Positions 26,897 to 36,880 are shown, numbered from the stretch's first letter. The stretch is 64,000 nt of DNA from Mucilaginibacter conchicola (GCF_003432115.1 NZ_QWDC01000001.1:1853419-1917418); one strand, 5' to 3'. The notes: generated by a model from the letters alone, not told the origin. A program made the numbers and translations.

Positions 26897-28192
26897 CTAC
26901 TGCACCCACACCTTGAACACCGTATCATTAGCATCCCAGGCAACGCCTGTGGTATAAATAAATACACCCTCGGCTTGTTGCTTAAACTTAAGCGATGAGC
27001 CGTTACTGAGTAAGGCCACCTTGCTCACTTTCTCTTTTACGCCCGGGATAAATACATACGCTTCATCGGGCTGGTTAAATACGTGGGCATATAGCGTTTT
27101 TGCTTTAGCGGTAATAACGCCCCATGGCTGCGGCGATACGTAACTGCCGCGAGTACCGTAAATGCTTTCGGCGTTTTTGTTTACCCACTGCCCTACAGCG
27201 GCCAGCGTGTCGGTAAACTCTGATTGCACTTTACCATTTGGCATCGGGCCTATATTGAGCAGGAAATTGGCGTTGCGGCCTGCTGCACCTGCCAGGTAGT
27301 GGATGATCTGTTTGGTGGTTTTATAGTTGTTATCTTTAATATCAAAACCCCAGCTGCCGTTAATGGTCTCGCAGGTTTCTAATGGCAGCTTGCCAATAGT
27401 GGCATCGGCACTAAAGCCGGTGTGGTTTTGGCCGGGCAGGTCTTTCTCAAACATCTGGAAATCCTCGCCATCTTTTGGCGCAAGGTGGTGGTTATTGCCT
27501 ACCATTATGGCAGGGTTCAACTTATGTATAAGTCCATAGATCTCGTCATAATGCCAGTTAGCTTTGCGGCGTTCCCAATCGCCATCAAACCAGATGCCTT
27601 TTACGCCGGGGTATTTGGTGATCAGTTCGGTTAGCTGATCCTTCATAAATTTAATATAGCTATCCCAATCGCCTTTAACCGGTTTTCCATCTACTATTTC
27701 ACTGCCAAAGGCATAGTCAGAGCGCCCCCAATCCAGCAATGAGTAATAAAAATGCAGCTCTATCCCTTCTTTCTCACACTCTTTAGCCAGTTCCATCAGT
27801 GGGTCTTTATGGTAAGGTGTGGCATCAACAATGTTGTATTTTGAGAATTTGGTACCAAACATGCTGAAGCCATCATGGTGGCGCGATGTAATGGTGATGT
27901 ACTTCATGCCTGCTTTCTTGGCTATCTGCACCCATTCTTTGGCATTAAATTCCTGCGGGTTAAAAAAATCGGCCAGGCGCTTGTAGTTATTGTATGGGAT
28001 ATTGCGGTTATGCATCACCCATTCGCCATCGCCAAGTTCACTGTATATCCCCCAATGAATAAACATCCCAAATTTCATGTCCTGAAATTTCTGGCGCTGC
28101 TCCAGGTTTTCTTTTGATGGTGTGTATTTTCCCTGGGCAAAGGTGTTAGATACGCCGCACGCAATCAGCGCAATAAATAAAAGCTTTCTCAT
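26897..28192 (-). CDS. alpha-L-fucosidase (GH29)
   Basis: The 431-residue enzyme has a signal peptide (about 1-19, NTFAQ), then the GH29 barrel: FIHWG (44-48), SRHHDGF (103-109) and GIWFDGDWE with D203 as the probable nucleophile. A C-terminal beta-sandwich starts at about 340. It releases L-fucose from glycans in the periplasm or outside. The gene lies 5 bases after an L-rhamnose/L-fucose-type mutarotase gene, so the two form an operon for fucoside use. Confidence 0.93.
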   Translation of the reverse strand: MRKLLFIALIACGVSNTFAQGKYTPSKENLEQRQKFQDMKFGMFIHWGIYSELGDGEWVMHNRNIPYNNYKRLADFFNPQEFNAKEWVQIAKKAGMKYITITSRHHDGFSMFGTKFSKYNIVDATPYHKDPLMELAKECEKEGIELHFYYSLLDWGRSDYAFGSEIVDGKPVKGDWDSYIKFMKDQLTELITKYPGVKGIWFDGDWERRKANWHYDEIYGLIHKLNPAIMVGNNHHLAPKDGEDFQMFEKDLPGQNHTGFSADATIGKLPLETCETINGSWGFDIKDNNYKTTKQIIHYLAGAAGRNANFLLNIGPMPNGKVQSEFTDTLAAVGQWVNKNAESIYGTRGSYVSPQPWGVITAKAKTLYAHVFNQPDEAYVFIPGVKEKVSKVALLSNGSSLKFKQQAEGVFIYTTGVAWDANDTVFKVWVQ

Positions 28193-28197
28193 ATTGG

Positions 28198-28527
28198 TTA
28201 TAGTTGAAAAATTTTATCCATTAACATCCATTTCGCCCCCGCAGGTGTGCCCGGCAAAGCCTGCTGGTATTTCCACATCAGCATTTCCCATTCTTGTACT
28301 TTGGGGTTAGCGGCGTCAGCAACGGCTTTGGCTTCAAAAGTGAAATCGTCATTTGCCTCAACCAATAACACGAGACGGTTGCCGTAACGGTAGATCTCCA
28401 TATTAGTGATACCTATGTCGATAATACTCGCATGTATCTCTGGCCAGATGGCTTTATGATATTCCTCGTATTCGGCAATTAATTGGGGATCATCTTTCAG
28501 GTCGAGCGCAAGGCAATAACGTTTCAC
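28198..28527 (-). CDS. L-rhamnose/L-fucose mutarotase family protein
   Basis: The 109-residue protein reads KRYCLALDLKDDPQLIAEYE, YHKAIWPEIHASI and NMEIYRYGNRLVLLVEANDDF, the pattern of the RhaM family (formerly DUF718), with the conserved histidine and tyrosine. The start is GTG at 28527. It interconverts anomers of 6-deoxysugars. Pairing with an alpha-fucosidase suggests L-fucose as the substrate; the family alone does not settle it. Confidence 0.88.
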   Translation of the reverse strand: MKRYCLALDLKDDPQLIAEYEEYHKAIWPEIHASIIDIGITNMEIYRYGNRLVLLVEANDDFTFEAKAVADAANPKVQEWEMLMWKYQQALPGTPAGAKWMLMDKIFQL

Positions 28528-28641
28528 AGCTTAATGTATTGGTATTACAAGTAAGCAAATGTTTGCCTTAAAAACAATCCATCTGTCAAAATTTAACCTA
28601 TCTGTGTGGTAGCAATCCACTTTTATTAATTTAGTTACCAG

Positions 28642-29139
28642 ATGATCACAACAACCAATCTCACCCTGCGCCGCTTTATCTTAGACGATGCACCTTTTGT
28701 TTTTGAGCTGCTGAACACCCCCACCTGGATCCAATACATCGGCGACCGCAACATCCATACCTTGCATGACGCTGAGAACTATATCAGCATGCTGCACACC
28801 AATTTCTATGATCGATATAATTACGGCCCGCTATTGGTATCATTAAAAGAAGATGAAACCCCTATAGGTTTATGCGGTCTGTTCAAACGCGCCTACCTGG
28901 ACAGCCCTGATATCGGCTTTGCTTTTATGCCCGGCCATGCAGGCAAAGGTTTTGGTTACGAAAGCTGCCGGGCTATTATCGATGATTACCCGTTTGAGGT
29001 ATTGTACGCCACCACTACCGATGAAAATATCCGTTCGCAGAAATTGATAGAACGCTGTGGATTAGTATATCAAAAAGATATTGAAACGCCTGAAGGCACC
29101 TTACTTAGATTATACCAGCGTATTTTTATAAAATCATAA
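28642..29139 (+). CDS. GNAT-family N-acetyltransferase (RimJ/RimL type)
   Basis: The 165 residues open TTTNLTLRRFILDDAPFVFE and contain the acetyl-CoA loop region DIGFAFMPGHAGKGFGYES and the C-terminal TTDENIRSQKLIERCGLVYQ. This is the form of protein- or small-molecule-acetylating GNATs. The substrate is unknown. It diverges from the fucoside operon. Confidence 0.88.
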   Translation: MITTTNLTLRRFILDDAPFVFELLNTPTWIQYIGDRNIHTLHDAENYISMLHTNFYDRYNYGPLLVSLKEDETPIGLCGLFKRAYLDSPDIGFAFMPGHAGKGFGYESCRAIIDDYPFEVLYATTTDENIRSQKLIERCGLVYQKDIETPEGTLLRLYQRIFIKS

Positions 29140-29195
29140 CACAAGCATAATTAAACAGCATACTTGTTTAACAAGGGTTTAATATATTAGCAGCC

Positions 29196-31739
29196 ATGTC
29201 AGATACCCGCAGAGATTTCTTAAAAAAGGCAGCCATGCTAACCGGTGCCGCCGGCCTTAGCAGTGTTTTACCAGCCTCAATACAAAAAGCATTGGCCATT
29301 AACCCTGCCCCCGGCAGCACCTGGATGGATGCCGAGCACGTGGTGATACTGATGCAGGAGAACCGCTCGTTCGACCATTGTTTTGGCTCGTTGCGTGGCG
29401 TGCGTGGCTTTAATGATCCGCGGGCTATAGACCTGCCCAACCAAAACCCGGTATGGCTGCAAAGCAATGCCAAAGGCGAAACTTTTGCACCTTTCCACTT
29501 AGATATTAAGGATACAAGAGCCACATGGATGAGCTCGTTACCGCATAGCTGGAGCAACCAGGTAAATGCCCGCAACGATGGTAAGTTTGACCAATGGCTG
29601 ATAGAAAAACAATCGGGCAACCCTGATTATAAGGATATGCCGCTTACCCTGGGTTTCCATACCCGCGAGGACCTGCCTTTTAACTATGCCCTTGCCGATG
29701 CCTTTACTGTATGCGATCAGCATTTCTGCTCATCGCTTACCGGTACTACGCCTAACCGCAACTTTTTGTGGACAGGCACCATCCGCGCCAACCAAAATGA
29801 GGACTCACGCGCTAACGTTTGGAACGAGGATTCGGATTTTGAAGGCGCCACCTGGACCACCTTCCCCGAGCGACTGGAAGATGCCGGCGTATCATGGAAA
29901 TGTTACCAAAACGAGCTATCGATAGGTGTAGGCTTTGAGGGCGAAGAAGATTCATGGCTGGGTAACTTTACCGATAATAACCTGGAATTTTTTAAGCAGT
30001 TCCATGTTAAACATCACCCGGAGCATGTTGCTTATCTAAAAAAGAGACTAAAGGAATTGCCTGCCAAGATACGTGAGAGTTCTTTGAAGATAAGAGGCTT
30101 CTCCGGCGATGCAAAAGAGATCCAAAAGCTGGAGAAAGAGCTTGCCGAAATGCAGAAAGAGCTGCAGGATATCAAAGCTGATAAAGCTATCCTGGAGCCG
30201 GGAGCTTTTGCAAAGCTGAGCAAACGCGAACAGCGCCTGCATCAAAAGGCGTTTAGCACTAACCGTAACGATCCTAATTACCATAAGCTGACTACCCTAA
30301 CCTATAACGATAACGGCACCCAGCGTAAAATGCAGGTACCCAAAGGCGATGTGTTGTACCAGTTTAGGCAAGATGTAAACACAGGCAAATTGCCAATGGT
30401 ATCATGGATTACCGCGCCCGAGAACTTCTCCGACCACCCCGGCGCACCTTGGTATGGTGCATGGTATTTATCGGAAGTGATGGACATCCTTACCAAGAAT
30501 CCTGGGGTTTGGAAGAAAACTATCTTTATCCTCACTTATGATGAGAATGATGGCTACTTTGACCACATCCCGCCGTTTACTGCACCGCACTCGCATAAAG
30601 AGGGCACAGGTAAAGTATCTGCAGGGATAGATACCCGCGTGGAATTTGTAACGCTTGATCAGGAGCTTGACCGTAAAGGTTTCCCTAATAATTATAAACG
30701 TGAAAGTACCATAGGCCTGGGTTATCGTGTGCCGATGGTGATCGCTTCGCCGTGGAGCCGTGGCGGGTATGTTAACTCTGAGGTGTTTGACCATACCTCG
30801 AACCTTCAGTTCCTGGAGACCTTCATCGCCCGCAAAACCGGCAAAAAAATAAAAGAGACCAACATTAGCGAATGGCGCCGCACTATTTGTGGTGACCTCA
30901 CCTCTGTATTTCGCCCATACAACGGCGAGCAGATAGCCAAACCGGCGCCCCTTCAAAGGGTTCCGTTTGTTGAGGGAATCCACAAAGCACAGTTTAAAGG
31001 TTTACCTACCTACACCAGGTTAAGCGACGCTGATATTAAAGCCATAAAAGCTAATCCGCGTACTGCCGTGCAATTGGCTAAACAGGAAAGAGGCACCCGT
31101 TTGGCCTGTGCTTTACCGTATGAGCTTTATGCCGATGGCCGTTTAAATGACGAGAGAACGGCTTTTGAGCTCAACTTTAAAGCGGGTAAAGATCTGTTTG
31201 GTGATGCCGCTACCGGCGGGCCATTCAACGTATATGCGCCGGGCAAATACACCAGCCTTAACGCACCGGGCAAAAAAGAAGCCGTACGTACCTGGAGCTA
31301 TGCCGCCAAACCCGGCGATACCCTTACCGATAAATGGCCGCTCGCCGATTTTGAGGATGGCAAATACCACCTGCGCACTTATGGGCCAAATGGTTTCTAT
31401 CGCCAGTTTAGGGGCAGCGCCAAAGACCCGGGGCTTGTAACCCATTGCGGGTATCAAAAAGATGGCAACGTGGTGCTTACCTTCTCGTTACTGGGCACTA
31501 AAAAACCTTTAACAGTCGAGGTAACCGATAACGCTTATAAAACCGCATCCAAACAATTAATTGTGCGCGAAGAAAGCTTTGCCCCTCAAACTATTAAGCT
31601 TGATCTGAGTAAACAGCAGGGTTGGTATGATTTCACCATCCGCGTAAAAGGCTTTGCCGATTTTAAGAAACGTTATGCTGGCCGCGTGGAAACAGGTAAA
31701 ACAAGCATCAGTGATCCGTACATGGGTGGTGAGGTATAG
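29196..31739 (+). CDS. phosphocholine-specific phospholipase C
   Basis: The 847-residue exported enzyme has a Tat signal (RRDFLKK at 5-11, hydrophobic stretch, ALA cleavage about 34). The phosphoesterase domain starts HVVILMQENRSFDHCFGSLR; further family motifs are CSSLTGTTPNRNFLWTG, DENDGYFDHIPP and MVIASPWSRGGYV. After about 620 come two C-terminal beta domains of the DUF756 type. A lysine/glutamate-rich helical segment (about 275-345) is inserted before the GDVLYQFRQDV block. It hydrolyses phosphatidylcholine or sphingomyelin in related bacteria. Confidence 0.9.
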   Translation: MSDTRRDFLKKAAMLTGAAGLSSVLPASIQKALAINPAPGSTWMDAEHVVILMQENRSFDHCFGSLRGVRGFNDPRAIDLPNQNPVWLQSNAKGETFAPFHLDIKDTRATWMSSLPHSWSNQVNARNDGKFDQWLIEKQSGNPDYKDMPLTLGFHTREDLPFNYALADAFTVCDQHFCSSLTGTTPNRNFLWTGTIRANQNEDSRANVWNEDSDFEGATWTTFPERLEDAGVSWKCYQNELSIGVGFEGEEDSWLGNFTDNNLEFFKQFHVKHHPEHVAYLKKRLKELPAKIRESSLKIRGFSGDAKEIQKLEKELAEMQKELQDIKADKAILEPGAFAKLSKREQRLHQKAFSTNRNDPNYHKLTTLTYNDNGTQRKMQVPKGDVLYQFRQDVNTGKLPMVSWITAPENFSDHPGAPWYGAWYLSEVMDILTKNPGVWKKTIFILTYDENDGYFDHIPPFTAPHSHKEGTGKVSAGIDTRVEFVTLDQELDRKGFPNNYKRESTIGLGYRVPMVIASPWSRGGYVNSEVFDHTSNLQFLETFIARKTGKKIKETNISEWRRTICGDLTSVFRPYNGEQIAKPAPLQRVPFVEGIHKAQFKGLPTYTRLSDADIKAIKANPRTAVQLAKQERGTRLACALPYELYADGRLNDERTAFELNFKAGKDLFGDAATGGPFNVYAPGKYTSLNAPGKKEAVRTWSYAAKPGDTLTDKWPLADFEDGKYHLRTYGPNGFYRQFRGSAKDPGLVTHCGYQKDGNVVLTFSLLGTKKPLTVEVTDNAYKTASKQLIVREESFAPQTIKLDLSKQQGWYDFTIRVKGFADFKKRYAGRVETGKTSISDPYMGGEV

Positions 31740-31769
31740 GTTTTTAGATGCTGTGCTATAGTTAGAGCT

Positions 31770-31920
31770 AACCCCGTAGGGGTTAAAGGTCGGTAGCATA
31801 TAAGTTAAAAATGTAAATCGCTCCGTTAGGTGCGATACAACAGGGTTGCATACCTACGGCATGCGATGCCCCTCTTTATTATTTCTACCGACCTTTAGCG
31901 CCTAAGGCGCTTTTCAAATG
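31770..31920. repeat. multi-hairpin repeat between phospholipase and glycosyltransferase
   Basis: AACCCCGTAGGGGTT is a small hairpin (31770-31784). AAAGGTCGGTAG (31785-31796) is the exact inverse of CTACCGACCTTT (31885-31896). Smaller hairpins lie between (ATCGCTCC..GTGCGAT, GCATACC..GGCATGC) and after (GCGCCTAAGGCGC). Confidence 0.7.
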
Positions 31921-31947
31921 CGGGTATCTAAATAAAGAAGTGTAAGC

Positions 31948-33618
31948 TCATCTTACGATAACCACTTCCATTGGCGTAACCAGCTCATTGCGAGTAGCAC
32001 GGTTCAGGAATTTGGGTTTTAAGCGTGATATCCAGTAGCGTTGGAAGCTCACCTGCTTTTCTACACGGTAACCTTTAGCGCGCAACGATTCGACGACTGT
32101 AGCCGGCCCGTAGAAGATAAACGGAGCTTGTGGCAATTTACCGGTACCATCTTCATTAATAACTGTGAGCGGCTGATCAATGTAAAACTCCATGGGATAG
32201 TTGGCATCTTCCCAGCTTTGCACCAGTGGTAACTTTTGCGGGTTGTGATTGTTGATCCAAACAGCGGCTTCGCTGCCTGCCTGGTATTTTAACAGTGATG
32301 GATAGAACGCCAGGTTCAGATACAAATTCACGATGAAGGCCACAATGAGTGTACGGAAGGCAGTTTGCCTGTAATCTGCAGAGGGGAAGCGATTGGGGAT
32401 AACGATTAATAACCCCAGCCAAACAGCGAGCGTTATGGTATCGTCCCACTCAAATTCATCCGGCCGAAAGTAGTAGTGCAAGGCAACTATTGCCAGCAAC
32501 AACAACACTACCAGTCCAATCTGCACACCGCGAACAGCGCGGATGGTACGCTCTGTTTGTAAGCCGGCCAGATAATGCGCAGTAATAATAGCAAAGAACG
32601 GGAATACGATATTCAGGTAATGCGGCAGTTGAAATTTAGAGGCCGAGAACAGCAGAAAGGTAAGCAAGCTTCCGCTGATGCAAAGCCACTCGCGCTGATG
32701 CACGCTTTTAATACCTATTTTTATAAAATGCCATATTGCAGCAAACAATATCAGCGACCATGGCAAAAAAGCCCAAAGCGTGGTATGGATAAAGAAGCTC
32801 GGGTCGCCCTTGCCCTTAATAGGCCCGGTGTTAAAGAACCGCCCGAACTGGCTATCCCAGAAAAAGAATTTGACGCCTGATACATCCGTTTGCCCGAATA
32901 CTACTTTCTCCGGGTGAGCATCAAACTGTTCATATAAACAATAAATCTCGGGCAATATAAATATACCGATGAGCACCGCGGCCACCAGCCAGCGCCAGTT
33001 AAAAAGCTGTTTCCATTGTTTGGTGATAAGTAGATGACCCGCTATTGCCCCGCCGATGGGTACCAGGGCAAACATGCCTTTGGTCATAATAGCGCAGGCG
33101 GTGAATAGTGCGCCCCATACCAGTTGCCAGAGTTTGTTGCGGGTGTAAGCTAAATAGAAATAATATACCGCAGCAATGAGCAGCCCGGTGAGATAAGGCT
33201 CGGCACGAACATCGTTGTTCGACAGGATGATGTGCTGTGAGGTAAGCAAGATTAGCACGCTCCACAGCGCAACTTCTTTATTATACAGCAGTTTAGCCAA
33301 CAGATAGGTGTACCATGCCCCCATCAGCATAAACAATATTCCAGGCAGCTTGTACGCCCAGGTACTTATCCCGAATAATTTAAAGGAAAAAGCCGCCATC
33401 CAGAACGGGAAATGCGGTTTATCCAGCCAGTCGGCATTGTGAACAATAAGGTTTACAAAATCACTGCGCTGTGCCATGGTTTTAGCGATAACGGCATACA
33501 GCGTACCATCGGGCGCAAGGATAGGAATGAACAATCCCGTAAAATTAAGCAGCACCGCCAGTACTATAAATAAGTACAGCCACTGGGTTTTGGTATTGCT
33601 TTGTTGCGTGGTGGTCAT
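31948..33618 (-). CDS. ArnT-like glycosyltransferase (GT39/GT83 fold)
   Basis: The 556-residue integral membrane protein has about 11-12 helices and the family opening GLFIPILAPDGTLYAVIAKTMA with the acidic residue in the first periplasmic loop, then DWLDKPHFPFWMAAFSFKLF and NDVRAEPYLTG. Such enzymes move a sugar from a polyprenyl-phosphate donor to lipid A or protein at the periplasmic face. The C-terminal domain (about 430-556) is soluble. The acceptor is unknown. Confidence 0.85.
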   Translation of the reverse strand: MTTTQQSNTKTQWLYLFIVLAVLLNFTGLFIPILAPDGTLYAVIAKTMAQRSDFVNLIVHNADWLDKPHFPFWMAAFSFKLFGISTWAYKLPGILFMLMGAWYTYLLAKLLYNKEVALWSVLILLTSQHIILSNNDVRAEPYLTGLLIAAVYYFYLAYTRNKLWQLVWGALFTACAIMTKGMFALVPIGGAIAGHLLITKQWKQLFNWRWLVAAVLIGIFILPEIYCLYEQFDAHPEKVVFGQTDVSGVKFFFWDSQFGRFFNTGPIKGKGDPSFFIHTTLWAFLPWSLILFAAIWHFIKIGIKSVHQREWLCISGSLLTFLLFSASKFQLPHYLNIVFPFFAIITAHYLAGLQTERTIRAVRGVQIGLVVLLLLAIVALHYYFRPDEFEWDDTITLAVWLGLLIVIPNRFPSADYRQTAFRTLIVAFIVNLYLNLAFYPSLLKYQAGSEAAVWINNHNPQKLPLVQSWEDANYPMEFYIDQPLTVINEDGTGKLPQAPFIFYGPATVVESLRAKGYRVEKQVSFQRYWISRLKPKFLNRATRNELVTPMEVVIVR

Positions 33619-33699
33619 TGGTGGGGTAAAGGTAATGAAGTGTTGAGATAGTTAGGAGAAGGATTTTAAGGTTTCAGTGCGCTCATTAACGTTAGCCTG

Positions 33700-34020
33700 C
33701 TCATAGCCGCAGGGGCCTATTACTTTTTCCTTGATGAAAAAGTAACAAAAAATCAAGACAAAAAAATCCTTCGGCCCGCAAGCATTTACCCTTTGCCCGG
33801 TTTTTTGTCGGGCCTTTCCCCGCATCTTTACTACTTACTGTCATTCTGAGCAATAGCGAAGAATCTAACAGCATTTTCTTTATTCTGTAAATCCTTATTC
33901 AAAAATCCCGCGTTAGCGATCGCAGCGGATACCGGCCCGCGCTTAAGGCCTGCAGGCGTATGAGCGGAAAGCGCGGACCATAGGTAACGCCACAATCAGG
34001 GCAACCAACACTCGCCTTGC
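33700..34020. repeat. composite intergenic repeat, copy 2, in a 526-base gene-free stretch
   Basis: This is the same block order as the reverse complement of 23035-23420: GTAGCCTGCTCAT-like start, GAAAAAGTAACAAAAAATCA, AAAAAAATCCTTCGGCCCGC, CCCGGTTTTTTGTCGGGC, a half family B palindrome (GTCATTCTGAGC...GAAGAATC), and AGCGGATACCGGCCC...GAGCGGAAAGCGC. No ORF is credible here. Confidence 0.7.
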
Positions 34021-34144
34021 TGCGTCTTTATAAAACAATATAACTATTTAACAATCCGGCAAATACTCCTTGCAAACCAATAATTTATCATTAATTTTAA
34101 ATATCCGCCATCACCCCTGTCGCGGTTTAATTGCAATATTTTTT

Positions 34145-35002
34145 ATGAAAAAACTAAGCCTCATGCTCCTGATGCTTTGCCCTGCGCTTTTGTTTGCGCA
34201 AACGGGCAAGGTGTATGACAATCTCACGCTCAACAGCAAGATCCTGAAAAGCGAACGCAAGTACGCCGTTTATCTGCCGCCCGATTATGAAACCAGTGGT
34301 CGCAGCTACCCTATCCTGTACCTGCTGCACGGTGCCGGCGATGACCAGACCGGCTGGGTACAATTTGGTGAAGTGCTGAACATTACCGATAAAGCCATCC
34401 GCGATGGGATTGCCACCCCTATGATCATTGTAATGCCCGATGCCAACACCGGTCGCAGGGGGTATTTTAACGATATTAAAGGCGATTGGAACTACGAGGA
34501 TTTCTTTTTTAAAGAACTGATGCCTTTTGTAGAGAAGAAATACAAAGTAAAAACGGACAGGCGTTACCGTGCCATTGCCGGCCTTAGCATGGGTGGTGGC
34601 GGCAGCTTTGTTTACGCATTGCATCACCCTGAATTGTTCTCGTCCGCTTGTCCGTTAAGTGCGGCTACAGGTTTTTTGAGTCTGGATGATGCAAAGGTTG
34701 CCATTAGCAAGAACACCCCGGGACTTGCAGATAGTACCGTAAGCAACTTTTATAACAGGTACAGCGTAATCCCTTTGATGAACGCCATGCCCGATGCCAA
34801 AAAGAAAGATGTACGCTGGTACATTGATTGCGGCGACGATGATTTCCTTTACGAAGGCAACGGACTGGTGCATAACCTGATGCGTAAAAAAGAGATTCCT
34901 CACGAGTACCGCATACGCGACGGCGCCCACAACTGGACGTACTGGCGCGCATCATTACCATCGGTGCTGGAATTTGTAACGCAAGGGTTTCATCAGTATT
35001 GA
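34145..35002 (+). CDS. secreted esterase D-like/CE1-type esterase
   Basis: I use the ATG at 34145 (MKKLSLMLLMLCPALLFAQ), which yields a proper signal peptide; a frame from 34070 adds 25 residues ahead of it. The 285-residue protein is an alpha/beta hydrolase: LHGAGDDQTGWVQ, GLSMGGGGSF with nucleophile S148, DCGDDDFLYEGN and GAHNWTYWRASLP giving the histidine. CE1-type members remove feruloyl or acetyl groups from plant polysaccharides; the substrate is not visible. Confidence 0.88.
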   Translation: MKKLSLMLLMLCPALLFAQTGKVYDNLTLNSKILKSERKYAVYLPPDYETSGRSYPILYLLHGAGDDQTGWVQFGEVLNITDKAIRDGIATPMIIVMPDANTGRRGYFNDIKGDWNYEDFFFKELMPFVEKKYKVKTDRRYRAIAGLSMGGGGSFVYALHHPELFSSACPLSAATGFLSLDDAKVAISKNTPGLADSTVSNFYNRYSVIPLMNAMPDAKKKDVRWYIDCGDDDFLYEGNGLVHNLMRKKEIPHEYRIRDGAHNWTYWRASLPSVLEFVTQGFHQY

Positions 35003-35003
35003 T

Positions 35004-35090
35004 TAGCTAATAGTTGATAGTTCATGGTTCATGGCAGGCTTTCGGGTAACTATGATCTATAAACCATCAACTATGAACTCAGAGAAAAAT
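35004..35090. repeat. word-repeat palindrome
   Basis: Left arm ATAGTTGATAGTTCATGGTT (35010-) and right arm CCATCAACTATGAACT (-35080) are imperfect reverse complements made of TTGATAG/TTCATGG words, between the esterase and the MBL gene. Confidence 0.65.
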
Positions 35091-35163
35091 CTAATCCAAT
35101 CCTAATCCGATAATTATTTAACTGAATAAAATAACATCTACCTTTAACTAATTTATTATCAAC

Positions 35164-36060
35164 ATGCAACGCCGTAAATTTTTAATAAATACAGCATTAA
35201 CTGCAGGCTCTTTTTCTTTACTGGGAAACAGGAGTCTGGCTGCTATGCTGGCTGCGCCCGAATACAAGCTTACCCCGCTGCGTAACAACGTGGGTATTTT
35301 TACCGAACAAGGCGGCACTATCATCTGGATGGTGAATAAAGAAGGCATTGTTTGCGTGGATGCGGAGTTTCCGGAACAGGCAGGACATTTGATAACCGAG
35401 CTGAAAAAGAAATCAGAACAACCTTTTCAGTGGCTTATTAATACCCACCACCACGGCGACCATACCAGCGGTAACATTGCTTTTAAAGGCCTGGTTAAAA
35501 ACGTGGCGGCACATGCCAATTCGTTAACCAACCAAAAAGCTGCGGCGCAAAAACAGGGCAATGACGACAAACAGCTTTACCCCGATACTACTTATACCAA
35601 CAACTGGAAAGTAAAAGTTGGCGATGAGCGCATCACCGCCCATTACTTTGGCGCGGGCCATACCAATGGTGATAGCTTTATCCATTTTGAGAATGCCAAC
35701 ATTGTGCATTGCGGCGACCAGGTGTTTAACCGCCGTTACCCTTATGTAGACCGCTCGGCAGGTGCATCATGCAGGCACTGGGCTGTAGCTTTAGAGGCTG
35801 CGCAGAAGCAGTTTAACAAGGATACCATATTTGTGTACGGCCACGCTTTTGACCCTGAGAAAGTGGTAGGCACTATGGCCGACCTTAAAGCCATGCAGAA
35901 CTTTATGGAGCGGCTTGTTGACTATGTTGGCAGTAGCATAAAGGCAGGCAAAACAAAAGAGCAGATACTGGCCACAACCGCTATCCCCGGCGTTACCGAA
36001 TGGAAGGGCGACGGCATTGAGCGCGGCTTAACTGCCGCTTATGAAGAGCTTACTGCTTAA
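35164..36060 (+). CDS. MBL-fold metallo-hydrolase, exported
   Basis: The 298-residue protein has an RR-containing N-terminal signal (QRRKFLINTALTAGSFSLLG, Tat-like), then the beta-lactamase-fold motif HHHGDH (95-100), a histidine in YFGAGHTNGD and another in VYGHAF. The zinc ligands look complete. The family covers lactonases, sulfatases and lyases, so activity cannot be named. The next gene begins 29 bases on and is probably co-transcribed. Confidence 0.87.
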   Translation: MQRRKFLINTALTAGSFSLLGNRSLAAMLAAPEYKLTPLRNNVGIFTEQGGTIIWMVNKEGIVCVDAEFPEQAGHLITELKKKSEQPFQWLINTHHHGDHTSGNIAFKGLVKNVAAHANSLTNQKAAAQKQGNDDKQLYPDTTYTNNWKVKVGDERITAHYFGAGHTNGDSFIHFENANIVHCGDQVFNRRYPYVDRSAGASCRHWAVALEAAQKQFNKDTIFVYGHAFDPEKVVGTMADLKAMQNFMERLVDYVGSSIKAGKTKEQILATTAIPGVTEWKGDGIERGLTAAYEELTA

Positions 36061-36089
36061 TTTGACAAACAATAATACCCCTAATAATA

Positions 36090-36824
36090 ATGAAGCACTT
36101 AGTATCCATCATCACGTCCATCATCACCTTGTTATCGGTGTGGGGCTTTACTTCGCCAAAGCAATTAACTTCGGCGCAGGTGATCAAAAAGATGTACACC
36201 CGCTATTATAACAAGTGGCACACATCATTAACCTTTACCCAAACTACCGGCCGTTACCGTAATGATACGCTGATAAAAACCGATACATGGTACGAACGTA
36301 TTGTTTACCCCGATATGCTGCGGATAGATTTTGGCGGCGATAACAGCGGCAATGGCGTGATATATCGTGGTGATTCGTCGTACGTTTTCAGGAACAATAA
36401 AGTAGTACGGGCAGCCAAGGACGAGAACGAGTTGATCTTCTTTTTAGGCGGTATGTACTTTCGCCCGATAGATAACGTTTTTGACCATTTTAACCAGCTG
36501 CATTTTGATCTTGGAAAATTTCATGAAACCAAATGGAACGGTAAAGATGTGTATGTGATTGGTGCTGCTAAAGACGGCGAAAAAGTAAACCAGCTTTGGA
36601 TAGATAAAGAGAAATTGGTTGCTGTACGTTATTTTAAATATGAAGGCAGTACCAAAACCGAGGCTACTTTTGAGGAACACAAAATGGTTGAAGGAGCCTG
36701 GAGCGAAACGCTGTGCAAATTTTACATCAACGATAAGCTTTTACAAACCGAGGTTTATCACGATATAAAAGCCAACCAAGAAATTGATAAAAAGATATTT
36801 GACCCTGCTTTGATAGGTAGCTAA
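36090..36824 (+). CDS. LolA-like outer-membrane lipoprotein-sorting fold protein
   Basis: The 244-residue exported protein has an N-terminal hydrophobic signal (1-20), then a strand-rich LolA/LppX-like pattern: LTFTQTTGRYRNDTLIKTDT, YERIVYPDMLRIDFG, LWIDKEKLVAVRYFKYEG. Relatives bind lipids or lipoproteins in the periplasm. It shares a probable operon with the MBL-fold gene and ends at a strong terminator. Confidence 0.6.
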   Translation: MKHLVSIITSIITLLSVWGFTSPKQLTSAQVIKKMYTRYYNKWHTSLTFTQTTGRYRNDTLIKTDTWYERIVYPDMLRIDFGGDNSGNGVIYRGDSSYVFRNNKVVRAAKDENELIFFLGGMYFRPIDNVFDHFNQLHFDLGKFHETKWNGKDVYVIGAAKDGEKVNQLWIDKEKLVAVRYFKYEGSTKTEATFEEHKMVEGAWSETLCKFYINDKLLQTEVYHDIKANQEIDKKIFDPALIGS

Positions 36825-36840
36825 GCATATTTTCAATTTA

Positions 36841-36880
36841 AAAAGAAAGGCCCCGATATTATCGGGGCCTTTCTTTTTAA
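36841..36880. terminator. bidirectional terminator
   Basis: AAAAGAAAGGCCCCGAT (36841-36857) and ATCGGGGCCTTTCTTTT (36861-36877) are perfect complements around a 3-base loop, with T-runs both ways. It ends the convergent genes on either side. Confidence 0.93.

Noticed and set aside
27327..28310. Plus-strand open frames across the fucosidase gene
   Set aside because: They are shadows of a gene with clear GH29 motifs on the minus strand.
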